A DNA stretch of 64,000 bases, taken from assembly GCA_949152475.1 (NCBI GenBank), contig OX424566.1, positions 28,496,423 through 28,560,422 on the forward strand, read 5' to 3'. Position 1 is the first letter of the stretch, and each line of letters starts with the position of its first letter. This DNA comes from Terebella lapidaria. Its lineage: Eukaryota > Annelida > Polychaeta > Terebellida > Terebellidae. The translations under genes were made by a program, and so were the position numbers. Below, piece after piece: positions 24,601-40,200 of the stretch. Under the pieces are notes generated by a model. The model made no database searches. It saw only the letters and a program-made list of their open reading frames with translations, and had not been told where the DNA came from.

Positions 24601-27600
24601 ATGATATATGCTGAATATTCTGATGACCTTGAATTTGACCTTTGACCCCATTTTCAAGTTCATAGGACAAAATGGCTAATATCTCGCTTGTTATCGACTT
24701 TACAGCTTAGGAATCAGTTATGAACATATAGGAAATGATATATGCAGATTATTGTCATGACCTTGAAGTTGACCTTTGACCTCATTTTCAAGGTGACAGG
24801 ACAAAATGGCTAATATCTCACTTATTATCGACTCTACAGCTTAGGAATCAATTGTGGACACATAGGAAATGATATATGCTGAATATTCTGATGACCTTGA
24901 ATTTGACCTTTGACCGCATTTTCAAGGTCATAAGACAAAATGGCTAATATCTCGCTTGTTATCGACTTTACAGCTTAGGAATCAGTTATGAACATATAGG
25001 AAATGATATATGCAGATTATTGTCATGACCTTGAATTTGACCTTTGACCTCATTTTCAAGGTCACAGGACAAAATGTCTAATATCTCACTTATTATCGAT
25101 TTTACAGCTTAGGAATCAATTGTGGACATGTAGGAAATGATATATGCTGAATATTCTCGGACCTTGAATTTGACCTCTGACCTCATTTTCAAGGTCCAAG
25201 GACAAACTGGCTCATATCTTGCTCCTCTATTGACTGTATGGCTTGGGAATCAATTGTGGACATGATATAGAAAATGATATACACTGAATATTTTGATGAC
25301 CTTGAATTTGACCTTTGCCCCTTCATTTTCAAGGCCACAGCACAAAATTTCTAATATCTCGCTGATTATTGAATTTACAGCTTAGCAATCAACTGTGGAC
25401 ATGATATATGCTGAATGTTATAGATGCTGAATATTCTCTTGACCTTGAATTCAACCAGTGACCTGGCTAACATCTAAAATATTAAACATTGTCCGGTAAC
25501 CTATCTTCGGCCCTTGGCCTAATTTTTTTTTTTTTTTCTTTCACTTTTGCCGTTTTGGTTTCCGATCGATAAGTTGTGAGTGCCTGAACGGATCTCGTCC
25601 AAATTTTCACCGCTGGTCAGACATATTACATGGAAGACCCCTATTGTTTTTGAGCCGGCTCCGGGGTCCGTGAGGTCCGTGAGGATGAAATCAAAGTTGA
25701 TTTTGAGACTTGGTTTCCGATCGATAACTCAAAAAGTATTCATGCAATGGCTGCAGATCTTTGCATGAAGGTTCATATGCCACCAGGGAAGAAGCCTATT
25801 GATTTTGGGATCAATCCGTTGAACGACCTTTGCCCTAGAACTCGGAAGAATTTACACCATTTCATTTTTGAGGGTTTCATGCATATCTCGGAAACGGTGC
25901 GTGGTAGAGCGAAACGGAGCTCAATTTCGGCCTCGTGGCACTAGACAAACTAGTCTAGGGGGTATTTTGGGTCGAGACGACCCCTGGTGCCGATTTTTTC
26001 TCTGGCGACTCGGCACTTCCTGTTTGGCTGTATCTCGAAAACTGTGCGCCGTAGAGCGAAACGAAGCTCAATTTCGGCCTCCTGGCACTAGACAAACTAG
26101 GCTAGGGGGTATCTTGGGTCGAGATGACCCCTGGTACCGATTTTTTTTCTGCTGACTCGGCACTTCCTGTTTGGCCGTATCTCGGAAACCGTGCGTCGTA
26201 GAGCGAAACGGAACGCAATTTCGGCCTCCTCGCACTAGACAGACTAGCCTAGAGGGTATTTAGGGTCGAGACGACCCCTGGTGCCGATTTTTTTTGTGCC
26301 GACTCGGCACTTCCTGTCTGGCCGTATCTCGGAAACGGTGCGTCATAGAGCGAAACGGAGCTCAATTTCGGCCTCCTGGCACTAGACTGACTAGTCTAAG
26401 GGGTATTTTGGGTCGAGATGACCCCTGGTGCCGATTTATTTTCTGCCGACTCGGCACTTCCTGTTTGGCTGTATCTCGAAAACGGTGCGTCGTAGAGCGA
26501 AACGGAGCTCAATCTCGGCATCCTGGCACTAGACAGACTAGTCTAGAGGGTATCTTTGGGTCGAGACGACCCCTGGTGCCAATTTTTTTTTTTGCCGACT
26601 CGGCACTTCCTGTTTGGCCGTATCTCGAAAACGGTGTGTCGTAGAGCGAAACGGAGCTCAATTTCGGCCTCTGGCACTAGACAAACTAGGCTAGGGTGGT
26701 ATCTTGGGTTGAGAAGACCCCTGGTGTCGAATTTTTTTTCGCCGACTCAGCACTTCCTGTTTGGCCGTATCTCTGAAACGGTGTGTCGTAGAGCGAAACG
26801 GAGCTTAAATTCGGCCTCTAGGCACTAGACAAACTAGTCTAGGGGGTATCTTGGATCGATACGACCCCTGGTGTTCGAATTTTTGTTTTGCTGACTCGGC
26901 ACTTCCTGTTTGGCTGTATCTCGGAAACGGTGTGTCGTAGAGCTAAACGGACATCAATTTCAGCTTCCTGGCACTAGACAAACTGCACTTCCTGTTTGGC
27001 CGTATCTTGGAAATGGTTTCGCCGACTCTGCACTGCGTTTTTGGTCCTATCTCGGAAACGGTGGTCGTAGAGCAAACGGAGCTTAAATTCAGCCTCCCTC
27101 ACTAGACGAAGTAGTCTAGGGGGTTTATTGGGTCGAGACGACCCCTGGTGTCGCATTTTTTTCTCCAACTCAGCACTTCCTGTTTGGCCATATCTTGCAT
27201 CTTGAAAACGGTGCAGCATAGAATGAAACAAAGCTTCGGCCTCCTGGCACTAGTCTAGGGGGTATATTGGGTGGAAACGACTCCTGGTGTCGAAGTTTTC
27301 TTCGATTCAATGTTTCCAATATCTCAGAAACGATGCGTTGTAGAGCAAAACAGGTGTTATTTTCAGACTCGTCGCTCTAGACAAACATGTCTAAAGAATA
27401 TCAGGGATGAAATTTTTCTGCTAATTCAGCATTCTTCATTTTCGTCGATATCTCAGGCACGGTGTGTCATAAAGCAGAATGGACAGTCTATACAAAGATG
27501 CCTAAGGGGTATGTCAGTTAAACTTTGACCACGTTCGTTTTCAGAGTCATCATGGTTCTAGACCTGGTCTCTTAGTTATACGTTAGGCAGGAATAGAGCT

Positions 27601-30600
27601 TCACACGAAATGCCCCAAGGCATCTTTAGGCCTTGATGTCTAGTTACTTGTGTGTACAGGTTCATTTTATATCCAATGTCATCTTTCCACCTAGGTATAT
27701 ATATACATACATATATATGTATTCTTCTGAGGATGGATAGAACATGCATATCTTTTGCCATGTTGTTATGAGATGAAAATTGTATCATTTATTCGTACAA
27801 TTCACTTCCCAGGTGTATACAAAGTGCTGTATTGTGACACAGCCACCCTTGTGATCTACGAGTGTTACCAGGAGACTGTGACTGGTCTTTGTAACCGTGA
27901 CAACATGCATGTCGAAATTTTGACCCGCGACGACCGAGAGGTGGTGCCATCTGTCATGGACACAGTAATGGAGCGAATCAGATCTTCGTGTGTCGACACT
28001 GATCAGCTGGAGTCTTTGTCTGATAATGGTGTGTTGCGTTGACCGTAAGAAAATAATAATGATTTCAACATATATTGAGACAACAATTTCCTGTAAACTT
28101 TTCACTGGCACTTTCAAGTGATTTAATTGGCACTATATATCTATCAGCAAGCAACACTACGGTTACCATAATGGTCCTAATAGTAGTACGGCGAGCCAAA
28201 TCAAGACCTCCTGCAGCAGCGCACGCAAAAATTGGGTCAAACTTGAGGTCAAATTTAAGAAAGTCACTGAATAATATACCTATAGCCTTCAATATCCTTT
28301 ATTATGATCCAAATAACATGGAGCTGTGGATTGGAACACTCCAAGATCTTACTAGAAAGATATGAAGTGAATTACAAGGTTACGAAAGTCAAACATTTTT
28401 TTGAGGAAAAGGGGGGAGGGCACTCTACTGTTAAGGCGCATGCCACTTTTAGGACCAATACAGTTTACCGGTATGTATATTTAGAGAGTTTGGGAAAAAT
28501 ATGTTGGCTATAAGGAGTAGAACAAAATTTTATTCATTCAAGCTCCTAGACATCAGGTTGATATCATACAGAGCTCTGCTGATAGCTGTGGGCACAGATA
28601 CACACAATTACCGGTATGTATCATATTAGTACGTCCGGAGTCTGTATGCATGTAGCAACGATGTGATATTTGTTTTCCAAAGGTTGTGGATTTCAAGGAA
28701 CAGAAATGTGCAAGCCACAGCTTTCTCAGACAACTCCAGGTTTTGATCAAAACAAGGTTTGAATAAACATTTTCAGGGCCACCTGAATAAACCCTTTGCT
28801 TCCTGGTGCTGTCCTGTATTTTGTACTTTTACTTGTAATGTTATATTGTCTCATTCATCGAATAAAATAAAATCATAGTATCATCACACTACCTGAAAAT
28901 CAATTCAGTGAAAGTGTCTGAGAGAATACAAAAAAAAGAAAACATTGCAGATCTCCGGGGCGTGGGTGAGTTTGGCCAGGTGGGGGCGACACCGAGTGGA
29001 GGAAGGGGCTCGTGCGTATGTCGAAATTTTGGCTGGATCCAGAGCAGTGCGCATCAAGTATCGGGGCGCAATGTGAGTGGTGGTGTTTGTGCATATGTAG
29101 AAGTTAATAATATATAATGGTCTTCAAACTGGATACTGTTTATGTGGGATGTTCATGAAACAGAAACATGTTTTGCAGCGATGGGGAATGTCAGACTCCA
29201 GTGACACTGACCTATCATCTGGCAGAATCAGGCAAGATAGGCAGCGTCAACATCGGGGGCAAAGGTAAGGTTTTTCATGCATCAGGGGTAGTCTGAAAGG
29301 TAATAGAGCCTTGATTCCCCAGATCAAGTGTTTTTTTGATTGTTGATACATAGAAAAACTGATCTTTCTCTTTATATAGAATAATGGCAAAGATATTTCA
29401 AAAATTATTTCTGTTTAATTAAGTGTGTCATGTATCTAAGCTAACTATGCTGGATTGCGACCAATTCATCAAGCAGATAAGAAATGTCAAACTAACATCT
29501 CCCACGCAGCTAAGCTAGTATACGCGGACAACGCTCACATGATGCTGTACGAGTGTGCGGGGGAGGACGTGGATGGCCGATGTCGAGCGGAGTACATGTA
29601 TGTTGACCTGATGGTGCGACAGGTGGCGCCACTATCGCGGGCGGCCTGGGAGACAATCCACGTCGTCATGAGGAATATGTGCCTGGATCCCACAGACTTT
29701 GTGGAAACCGATCACTCAGGTACAGTTAGCTTGATTAACTCGGAAAGCCAACATACCTTTAGCATATATATTCTGCATGCATTTGAATTTTTGATTCAAG
29801 AGAGATGGATAATAGTTATGTAGTGATTATGCCCCTCTGCCGGCTGGAGTTGCATTATCTTTTGACCTCTGGCTAGCTGGAGCTGTGTTTTCTTTGCATC
29901 TTTGAGGCCCATGTATAAGTCATTGAAATGTTCATATCTTCGTTAATATTTGCTACACATCCATTTGTGATATATCACCAGAAAGAGGAGGAAATTCTGA
30001 TTCATATGGCAACAATCATGCGCATTTAACATTAAATAGTTAGTTTTGTATAAAGTGACAGAACCCACGGATACCTAAGAATTCTCAAATTAATTCAGAT
30101 TCTCACAGGTGACTCTGAAATTAACTCGGGTAGCATAGGGTTAAAACATAGAAGTTATGCCCATCCGTTCATTCTACTCTCATCAGCAGCCAGTAGCCCT
30201 CAGAAGTAGAGTTATTGGGACAATTTTATGAATGGTAGTAACAGAACTCAACATTCTACATGTATCTTGTTGTTTTTTCAGTGGATTGCCCTCTCTCGCC
30301 ACCTCAACAACCTGAGATCACGTGTGGGATTGAGGATGTTCCTACTGCTGAGAACTTCAACGTACACAGCGTACGGAAATATACTGGAAGCCGGTGGGGA
30401 CCTGAGAATTGGGGATTGGGTATTGGGAATTCTGAAGTAGTAAACCATGGTTTAATACCACATAAAAGTTCCCAATACTCAATTCCCAAGTTTCCATCGT
30501 ATACGGTATTATATGAGCTACATGTATTCTGTAGTAAACCATGGTTTAATGCTGCAGAGTTCCCAATACCCAATTCCCATGTCCCCCACCGGGTTTCCGT

Positions 30601-33600
30601 AGGTTCATAATTATACATGTAGAATGTTTATAATTTCTATTTTATAAAGATGCCAGAAAAATGGCCGAAACCAACAAACCGACATTATCAAAATTGATTA
30701 AAAGAGAAATTTGATGATAATTTGATGATAAAAAAACATGATCAAACTAAGAGTTTGCGGTGATTTAGCACACCGACAGAATATCTCGAAAATATGAATT
30801 TTAAATTTAAAATATGAATTTTTTACAAGCTGTGTGTAAGAACACAAAATTTTTGTTTTGTGCAGTTTACAGGCACGTGGTACACTGTCGTTCGGCTGAG
30901 TGGGACGGGGATTCTCAATTCTGGGGTCGTGAGACTGTCGCTGACCGGGTCTGAGGAGATGACCATGCTTTACTCTGGGGCCAGGTAGGGTGGGGGGAGT
31001 TACCATGGGTATGGTGATTTATATTCTATAATCATTCTGTCTGCTGCAGATGAGGTCGAATGATGAGGACAAATATTTAACAAATATGCCAGTTCTTAGT
31101 TGAAGTGATATTGAAATTTGCAATAAATATAGGCATAAATTGGTAGATTTGATAGAGGAAAATTTTTTCCACCTTTTCTTTCATTATTGTCATTTCAGTC
31201 GGGGAGCATGTATTTCAGTCGGTCGAGCTCTGGGAAAACCATACAACTCCAATGGAGATCTGTCTGACATATCCTTCCCGTACGCTGACCATAGCGGTCA
31301 AGGACGTATCAAGGTCATGTACAATGATGGGGAACATGCTATGCTGTACGAGTGCGCTCTACTGGAGGTGGATGGTAGCTGTAACCCATACAATGTGCAA
31401 GTGGCAATCATGGGAAGGAACGCAAAGGTCTCCGAACAAGAATTCACCAAAATTCGAGAGATTGCGTCAAGATCTTGCTTCAAAGGGAATGAATTTGAAG
31501 CTGTACCTCAAATCAGTGAGTTGTGATTCTTCCATCATGTATTCTCAGCATTAGCTTTGTTTGAAATACATGGGTTGAAAATTTTTATTTCCCGCTCTTT
31601 CTAGACATAGCCAATGTTTTAAATTTAAGTTACTTGTGACCGATCCCTGAGGCCCAATGAGCACTGTCCTCTTGTGGATATTCCTACACAGCCTCAGCTC
31701 GACATGGAACTGGTCAGTGTTTGTTTATGATTTGTTCACTCATAACTTTATTAAACACAAGATAAGATGGCGATAACTCTGTGTATCAGGTGGGTCAGAT
31801 TTATACCAAGTTTTGTACTCCTGCAGGTGTCTGGTACGTGGTTCCACAGATTTGGTCTCCGTGACGATGCAGCATGGGATTCTGGGATACTACACATTCA
31901 AAATGATCGAGGAGATCTTCGTCTGGATCTTGCCTTCTCATTGTCAGTTTCCCAATTTTGCCAGTAATGGTTTGAGTTGTTTGTAATATAATTTTGTGTT
32001 AACATAACATGCATGTAATTTGACTAGTGCTGTTCTGCGGATGAAGTGATATTTTATCCCATCATACAGCAAAGGTGGTTGCGCTCCAACCAGAACTGTG
32101 ATTCTGGCACCAGATGTCGGCAATGCTGCCATTTTTCATGCAGACCAATGTAAGAAAAAGTGATCTATTTGTAAAATGGAATGCACAAATATTCTGTGCC
32201 ATAGTAGAAATGCTCAAAATATTTTTACATGCCAGAATGTAACATATCCTACAACTGATCAACTTCAATACATCGACTTGCTCTTGTTCGTCACAGCACA
32301 ATTACGTATTGTTCATGTGGATGCTGACTTTCTCGTGCTGTACATCTGCTACATTGTGGACCATGACCAGGATTGCCTGGAGGATGCTGGGAAGGTTTTT
32401 GTTCTTTCCCGAGACAGAGAGGATCTCACGACCAAAAATCCCAAGGAGACTCGGGAGGCAGTGCGAGCCACGTGTCCCGAAACAGGGGACTTTGTCCAGT
32501 TGGACCACACCAGTACGTTGGGCAGGGCCGGCAACTTTCCTTTCTACAAATATAATCAAAGCGTTTAAAGCTTTGGAGGTGATATAGGATCCAAAAAAAA
32601 TGAAGCAACATATGTTGCCAACAAACAACTACATCACATATACGTATACGTAAGTGTATATTCTGAGATGTGAGTGATTCTGTATTTATCACTCTTTGCT
32701 GCAGTAACTTGTCCTCTGAACAAGATTGGTTGTCCAGTGAGCTCACTCCCTGTGCATGAAAACTTCGACCTTCGACGGGTAAACCACAGTTTCTCCTTGT
32801 GCAAAGTTCTTTTAGCACACCTTTATATTGTAAGACTGTTTCTTATTCTGAATGTTTGCTCTTGTAATTGAAATAACATTGTGACAGATGAGTCAATGAT
32901 GTTTGTTTTTTCCTCACATCAGTTTACGGGGAAGTGGAATGGACTCGCAGTTTTGAAGGACTCTCGACGTTTGAAGTCACCTGGCTTTGTTGTAACACGC
33001 AAGAAGGACGGAACGTACAAACTTACAGTGTCTCAAGGTGCTTCGAGGTAAAAACGGACAGCTTTGATCTAAATGCTATCATCTTTGTTGTATACATTTT
33101 GCTTTTTTTATTATCAGTCAATCTGGATTGGAACGAGTAGGCAATTTCAATGGTATCATTACTACATTTTATGTACAATTGTTGAACAAACTTTTTTTAC
33201 AGAGATGGTCAGTGCCACGATCTTTTAGAATTGGATCTTCGTCACTATGACAACGGGACTGGGGGTGACTTGACCGTATCCATTGGAAACATAACTGGTG
33301 AGAATTAATGTACCCAATATGTTAAATCCTCTCTATATCTCTAAATATCCTCTCTATATTTATGGTCCGCTCTCGATTTATGGTCCTAATACAATAAAAA
33401 TAACGTTATGACGTTATCGTTTACGTTTTGACGCCGTATCCGCTTTGGTTGTTTATGCATGCATTGCCAATATTTTTTTTTAACCAATGGCGATGGATAT
33501 CAAATAAAAATGGTGAGAAAAAAATATATTTTGCAATTACTACTATATAAATTGCATTCGATGATGACAAAGGGAAACATACCCCACAAACATCATGGCA

Positions 33601-34215
33601 ATGTGATGTAATTAACAAATAACAAAATCGTTGTTTACTGTATCATGGATTCAGAGCTAGTCATACAATATAACTGTTATTAAATGTGAAGTAGAACCAT
33701 TGGAACGATATTAGCATTGGTCAGTCAAAAAGGAGAAAAAATATCCTGGAAACAAATTGCACACGGCACATTATTGGTGAGGTGCGGGATGGGCGAATGT
33801 CTGCTTACACAGCCGTGAGAACTTTTGGAATTGACATACCACTGTGCTGAATGATCAGTTCAAGCAATCTGAACTAAATAATTTATTATAAATAAATTAA
33901 TATAGGCCTACAATGTAGATGACATATATTTTTGAAATATCAATGGATATGCAGGCACCTATTGGTATAGAGTATCTGCCTCATTTAGGGTGCTTTCATA
34001 GGAAAATTAGGCCTATGTTAACTCATCATTTACACCAAAGCAGTCAGTTAATACGATATTTGATGAAAATATTCGCACAGACAAATTAAAATTACATCAT
34101 TGAAATTGCCAAGGAAACTTGCGAAATTGATGTCTCTCAGTCTCCGATCATTTTTGAGGTATACAAACCAACGCAGGACTGTGACACCGCTTTGTGTCTC
34201 TTGCCGATTTGATGG

Positions 34216-34250
<35 letters not shown>

Positions 34251-37200
34251 GGGGGGGGGGGGGATCGGATTTATGGGGATGGGGGGGGGGGAGGAAGGGG
34301 GAGGACTACGCCGGGTCCGACCACTCCTCCTTGAATCCGCCACTTATCTGGTTCTGGCTCAACTTTCAGAACCCCACTAACCGCGTGTTTGATTGGATAC
34401 CCATGATATCCTTCGATCGCACGGCCCCAATTATTTTTATTCGTACCATAGAAGGAAATTTAAAACAATTTGTAAAGCCGAACGATGTCCTTTGCGAGTC
34501 ATATATTTATTGATTTTTGTATCAGTCCACGCGCAAGCAGCCCGAGGAACGGCGGTGCTGTTTTACGTAGAACGTCATGTTGACATGGCAACATAAAAAG
34601 CGGACCATAAATCGAGAAAACTACATGGCCAGTTTTAGCAAAACCATTGCAGTAATAAACAAGCATATTTATGTAACAAATCATCTCACAAACTTAATCT
34701 CTTCACACTAAATGGAGTAACACCATGACAGTATAGAGACACCTGCAAAGCGCAGTGGGCCTGTTATTACTCTCCCGAGGACAGCAACTTTCCACGAATT
34801 CGCCATTTTTAGGACCATAAATAAAGAGAGGACTGTAATACCAAAGTCAATGTCAAGCTGATCATAGAAATATTTGAAGATGGGTTGTATTCATAATTCA
34901 TAAGGTTTGAAGAAATGTCGGAGTGAACAGGTTGCTCGGACCTTACTTCCTCATAATTTTGAACATAATTTGAATATAACTATGAACCTTTTTCATGTGG
35001 ACAGGTTACATGCGAGTGTTGTACACTGACTACGAACACTTGCTGTTGTATTTTTGTGAACGTATTGAGAATGGTGCCTGCTTGCCCGGGCTGGACAACG
35101 TCATCGTGTACGGACGACGTCCAGCTATGGATGTACACTTCCTATACCAGATCACCCAGGGGGTCAACACGGGCTGCTTCACTGCCGATGACTTTGAGTG
35201 GTTCGAAAACGATGGTAGGTGTAATGAATAATGATAGGACATGATATTATTTTGCATAAATCTTAATATACTTTACATGCATTGGGAAATGTAATCAATA
35301 TGTAGCATATATATCTTATGCGAACAAAACATTATGCAAAAAGATTTCCTCACGCAATTTGTAGTTATGACGATATTTTTGCTGTGATATGTTGCAGTGA
35401 AGTGTGATCTGCCTGCTAGACCCCCTTGTAACCTTGATAACCTGACCCAAGCTACCGATGTGGACCACCAACAGGTATCGCGGGCTTCAATACTTCATAA
35501 CCTTTTCATAGAAATTAGTTTGTTTCTACATGTATGTACCCTTGTAGTAAAATTATTGATGTCATTCATATGCACTGCTGAAAATTAGGTGGGAGAGTTT
35601 ACATGGTTGCCATGGTTTTAGTTGCTAGGGGTGTGGTACACAGTATTTGCACGGAGAGATTCAGTTCGATGGGATGCGGGCATCGTTGAGTTTGATCAAC
35701 TTCCAAATGGAAACATCAAGTTGCACTCCACTCTTGTCATGTAAGTGCAGAAAAAAATCCATCGTATCAATTATGGTTCACCAGTTAAATTATGAAATTA
35801 TAATAGTATATTCACCCCCCCCCCCCTCCCCCTGCACCAATTTTTTCACACAAATTCAGCGATGGAGACTGCCAGAGTGGACAGCTCGGTCTGCTAGAAT
35901 CCACAGAGCACCCTGCAGTCTGGACGTTGCACATGGGAACAGCTGATGGTATCCTTGTTAATTTATTTCAACCTAAAAATCGTGATGGATGTATGTCGGT
36001 ACTCAGTATCTGACTAGAATTGCTTATCCACCACTCCGTTATGAGGCAGTTAAAATGAAATTTGGGTACTTGTGAATGGAAATCTCTGGTTGAAAACAGT
36101 AATTCTATAATGAACTGAGACTGTTTATTGGCCATTTGACAACTAATACTCAATATAATGACCTTGTTTCTTTTTCAGTACATATGACCATCCAATACTT
36201 GGATGACGACTTCACGTTAATTCATCAATGTGATATGGTTGAAGACAGGACTTGTTCGCCAGACCATGTGTCAGTTTTTGGTCTTTCGCGGGTCCGAGTT
36301 CCAGAAATGTCGCCTAAGATGTTGAATTTGCTTGGAGATATCGTGTCTGACTCCTGTATGGATATTGGTGACTTAGTTGTCAAGGAATTTAGAGGTAAAT
36401 ATTGCAAACCAATTGTTATACAATATCATCTAAAAAATTAGTCTTGTGCTCATATTTCAAGTATCCGGTTGACATCATGCTAATTTTGAATTCATGAGAA
36501 ATTCACCCATTTATAATTACAGGTCAAGAAAAGTATATCAAAAATGCTCTAGAAAATAACTTTTGCAAAATTTAGTGACATCAGAATTTATGTATGGCTA
36601 TTTAAGACCTTCCTCGATGTTTTAAGCGGTGTGCCCACCACCCTCACCCCCCAGTCCACACTGTGATGTACTGGAGGACTTGCCTCGTGTAGACGTCCAT
36701 GACTGGATAATGGTCAGTATCAGCAGTTTCTCCTGGGTGGCTACTGCCATCACAATAAAATTTGTTATCGTAAAGAAAACTACCAGACATCTAGATCTAG
36801 CATGGCGTTTTAAAGAAAGGCAGTTATGTAAAGAATTTCATGATCATTTGATTGAAATTCCGAAAGAATTTAAGTGACATCAAACGAAATGCCCTAAACT
36901 TGCATGAATGAAGTATGTTCGGCAAAGTAACAATCTATTTTGACCTGTTGATCTGATTGTTTCAATCCGCCCCCCTCCAGTTGACAGGAAGGTGGAATGC
37001 TGTATACAGACTGAAGTCGTCCCTTGTACCAAATTCTGCGTCTATGTCTGTCCAAGCCACTGAGGATGCAGAAATCATTGTATACATGACCGGCTCAAGG
37101 TCAGTATTGTGACCTTGAAGTTTGCATTTTCAAGTCTGATATCTGTGGTATTCTCAATATATATAAATGCGATTATAAGGCTATTATCAGTTCCAGTACT

Positions 37201-40200
37201 ATACTCAAAGTATACTGAGATGACAATCTTTCCATTATTCCAGCATGTTTACTGAAATTGATCTCAAAGAATTGTCAACATGTTCTTTCATAAAAACAGA
37301 ATGTTACAATGTAAGGTTTTTCAGACATGGCCAATGCTCTCCTACTGTAAGGAACATATACACACAAAGTAATGATAGCGACACCATATTTACTGGATTA
37401 ACTGATCAGGGAACAGGTGAATTTGATCTTGGTTAACTTGGATACAAGTATCTTATCTATATTGGTTGACAGAATATTATTGTAAATTATATATTTATGA
37501 CGAACATTGTCACATCCATATGAGTGCTTCCTGTCGAAATGATGTACCTTATCCTTTCTCTAAAGTACTTTATTAACTATGAATGAATGCTGTTTTTCAG
37601 AAGTGACAAGCTTTTTCCTACATATTGATGAGGATAACTTATTGATGGTGTCGTGTTATGGCCACGATGCTGACACCAGCTGTGACTCAAGCCTCACTAT
37701 GGTAACCTTGTGGAGTAGGGGAGATTATCTTTCTGATCGTGAGGCACATGATGTTATCGAGAAGGCGGCCCACGGATGTTTCTCGAAGGATGATTTCGAA
37801 ATGGTGTCGAGAAAAGGTTTGATTGATAGAGTAGATCTATTAGTTACTGTTAACAATCTTGAGAATAAAGTGTAAGGAAACAAGGGTGGATGAGCAGTAA
37901 TTTTCTAAAATTTAAATTCAGTTGCTAATTTTGGTGTGGTTAATTCCAGAGACATGTCATGTTGTGCTGCCAAACATTTGCCGAGTTGAAGACATCCACA
38001 CTCAAGAAGTCGATCAGGAACAAGTAAGAGATAATTTAGCTGTCAGTGAAATAAAACTTGAAATTCAAATATTTCTACATAAATTTAATAGATTCAATGA
38101 ATATACTCAGGCAGAACCTGTGTTTACATGCATCTAAATTTGCATTTCACATTTATTCATCTCACCTGAAAAAGACCATCCTGTAATCACAGTTTAAGGG
38201 CCAGTGGTACGGAAGATATGTACTCCGTGGGAGACCAGACAAAAATGCCCTGAAAGTATCCTTTGAGCCTCTGACTGGTAACGTCTTCAAGCTTTGGCAA
38301 GTCTATCACAGGTAAGAACTCCCAGTAAACGTTGCCTAATATCAACGTATCCGGTATAGAGATGAATGAAGAGAATCACAGTAATTAACTGAACACAGCA
38401 TACAATTAAGAATAATATAAAATGTTGCTTTCTGTAAACATGATGATCACAATATCGCATGTATGTGCATGAAACACCCAGTTTTATGTTTTCAAGTCAT
38501 GGACACTGCCATCAGAGCAGCTCTGTCTGGAGCACTGAGGACGGGACATCAACACTTAGATTCGGCAAACATGAAGGTATGCAGTCACTTTTATAATTCA
38601 CAAATTTTATAACTGAATACATGTATATGACATTGACATTTAATTATACAATATTTAATTACGACCGGTATCATGCTATCAAACTTTAATATTTGATATT
38701 AATATTGTTCTCATCAGGAAAATTGAAAAAAAAAAAAATCGAAAAATCATGTCTGATTTCACAAAAGTTGGTAATTCGCCCGAATGATAATGAAGAATCA
38801 TATTAATTTTCACTGATCAAAATAATGCATCTACAGCTATAGTGAAGATAGTGTACACTGACTACACGTATGCTATACTGTACGAGTGTGACCGCATACT
38901 GCCGGATGGATCATGTGACCCCGCACACCTGCACATCGCAGTGTTCAGTCGAACCCTGACCGTCTTCCATGGGAGTGAACATCAGCTCTTCGCCAGTATT
39001 GTTAGGAAACTCTGTGTGGAGTTTGGGGATCTGGAAGAAGTCAGGCATGATGGTTTGTATAAAAAAAATTGAGTGAGATTTATTTTGACAGCGAAATGGA
39101 ACAACATGAAAGTCATTATAATTAGGAAATATGGTCCAATAAAGCTGTGTATTATTCTATACTCGGCTTTATGGTTAAAACATACATCATATTTTTGTGA
39201 GGATGCTGCCAAAAATTTTCTATTAAATGTAACTTAATACGCAGTCATTAATATATAATTATCCTGTGAGGCTTTTCATAGAAGTCAACATATCCTCACT
39301 ATCAGATGGTTACAGTTCTGTGTGTTTTAGAGTCATGTGCCATCGAGACATCATCAGCCATGGCTTGTGAAGCTCAGGACCTGCCAACACAACAGGACTT
39401 CAGTCCAGAACAGGTGAGTGCAATTTGTTGCTTTGTTTCAACACACCAGAACGGTGGTGACCCGCACATATGACACCTTTCGGCAACGACATTGCCTACT
39501 CGTACAAACACATTTATTTATGCACGGACAGTTCTAAAATTTTTTCAGTGATTACAAACTTTTTAATGATTAATAAGTTCTGCATCAAGAATATTCTGAT
39601 AAGCTTCATACAAAATCAATTAAAATTCCTCCTATTAAAATAAAGAAAAGCCAGAACATTTTCAAATATATTGAAAAGCTGAATACATGTAGAAGTTATT
39701 GAATGTTCCTTCTCTTCTCAGTTCACAGGGACTTGGTATGCACTGTCAGCTCTGAAGGGATCCAGTGCCTTGGCCAGCTTGGTTCTAAGGGTTATCCAGA
39801 ACCCTGATCTGACATACAGCCTGCTGCTCACTGGGGCTAAGTATGTATAATTTGCTGGTATATAGATTATCTGATACAGCGATCCTTTTTGAGTACCTTT
39901 GATGAAAGTCTGCGAATCTGCCAAAACAATATCAATGCTTGGAATGTAAAGACTGGAAAAGCCATCAAATGTTCAGATTTATGAATGTTTATGAATTTTC
40001 TATGGTGTTTCTATAGCCGGGAAGCCTGCCTACCTCCATCAGAAGCTGACCTGGTTACATCTACTCTGGAGCCGGCTGATCTCTCCGTCTCCACAACCAG
40101 TGGACAAACAGGTCAGAGTGATACTGCAAATCTATAAGTTGACACTGAAGAGTGACTTTTCGCAACAAAGTTCGGATTTAAGTCTGATAGATATTGAAAG

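Noticed and set aside
25580..27528. Several open frames with repeated peptides such as GTSCLAVSRKRCVVERNG and related strings
   Set aside because: They are translations of a 145-bp tandem repeat inside an interspersed element. They occur in several frames and end irregularly, and no coding signal or splice structure is present.
28075..28365. Open frames in the intron between domains 8 and 9
   Set aside because: No lipocalin or other motif is present, and the assembled gene passes over this interval in frame without it.
34100..34513. 137-codon frame with VCVCVC and glycine runs
   Set aside because: It spans the GT microsatellite and G-tract inside an intron of the lipocalin gene and resembles no known protein.
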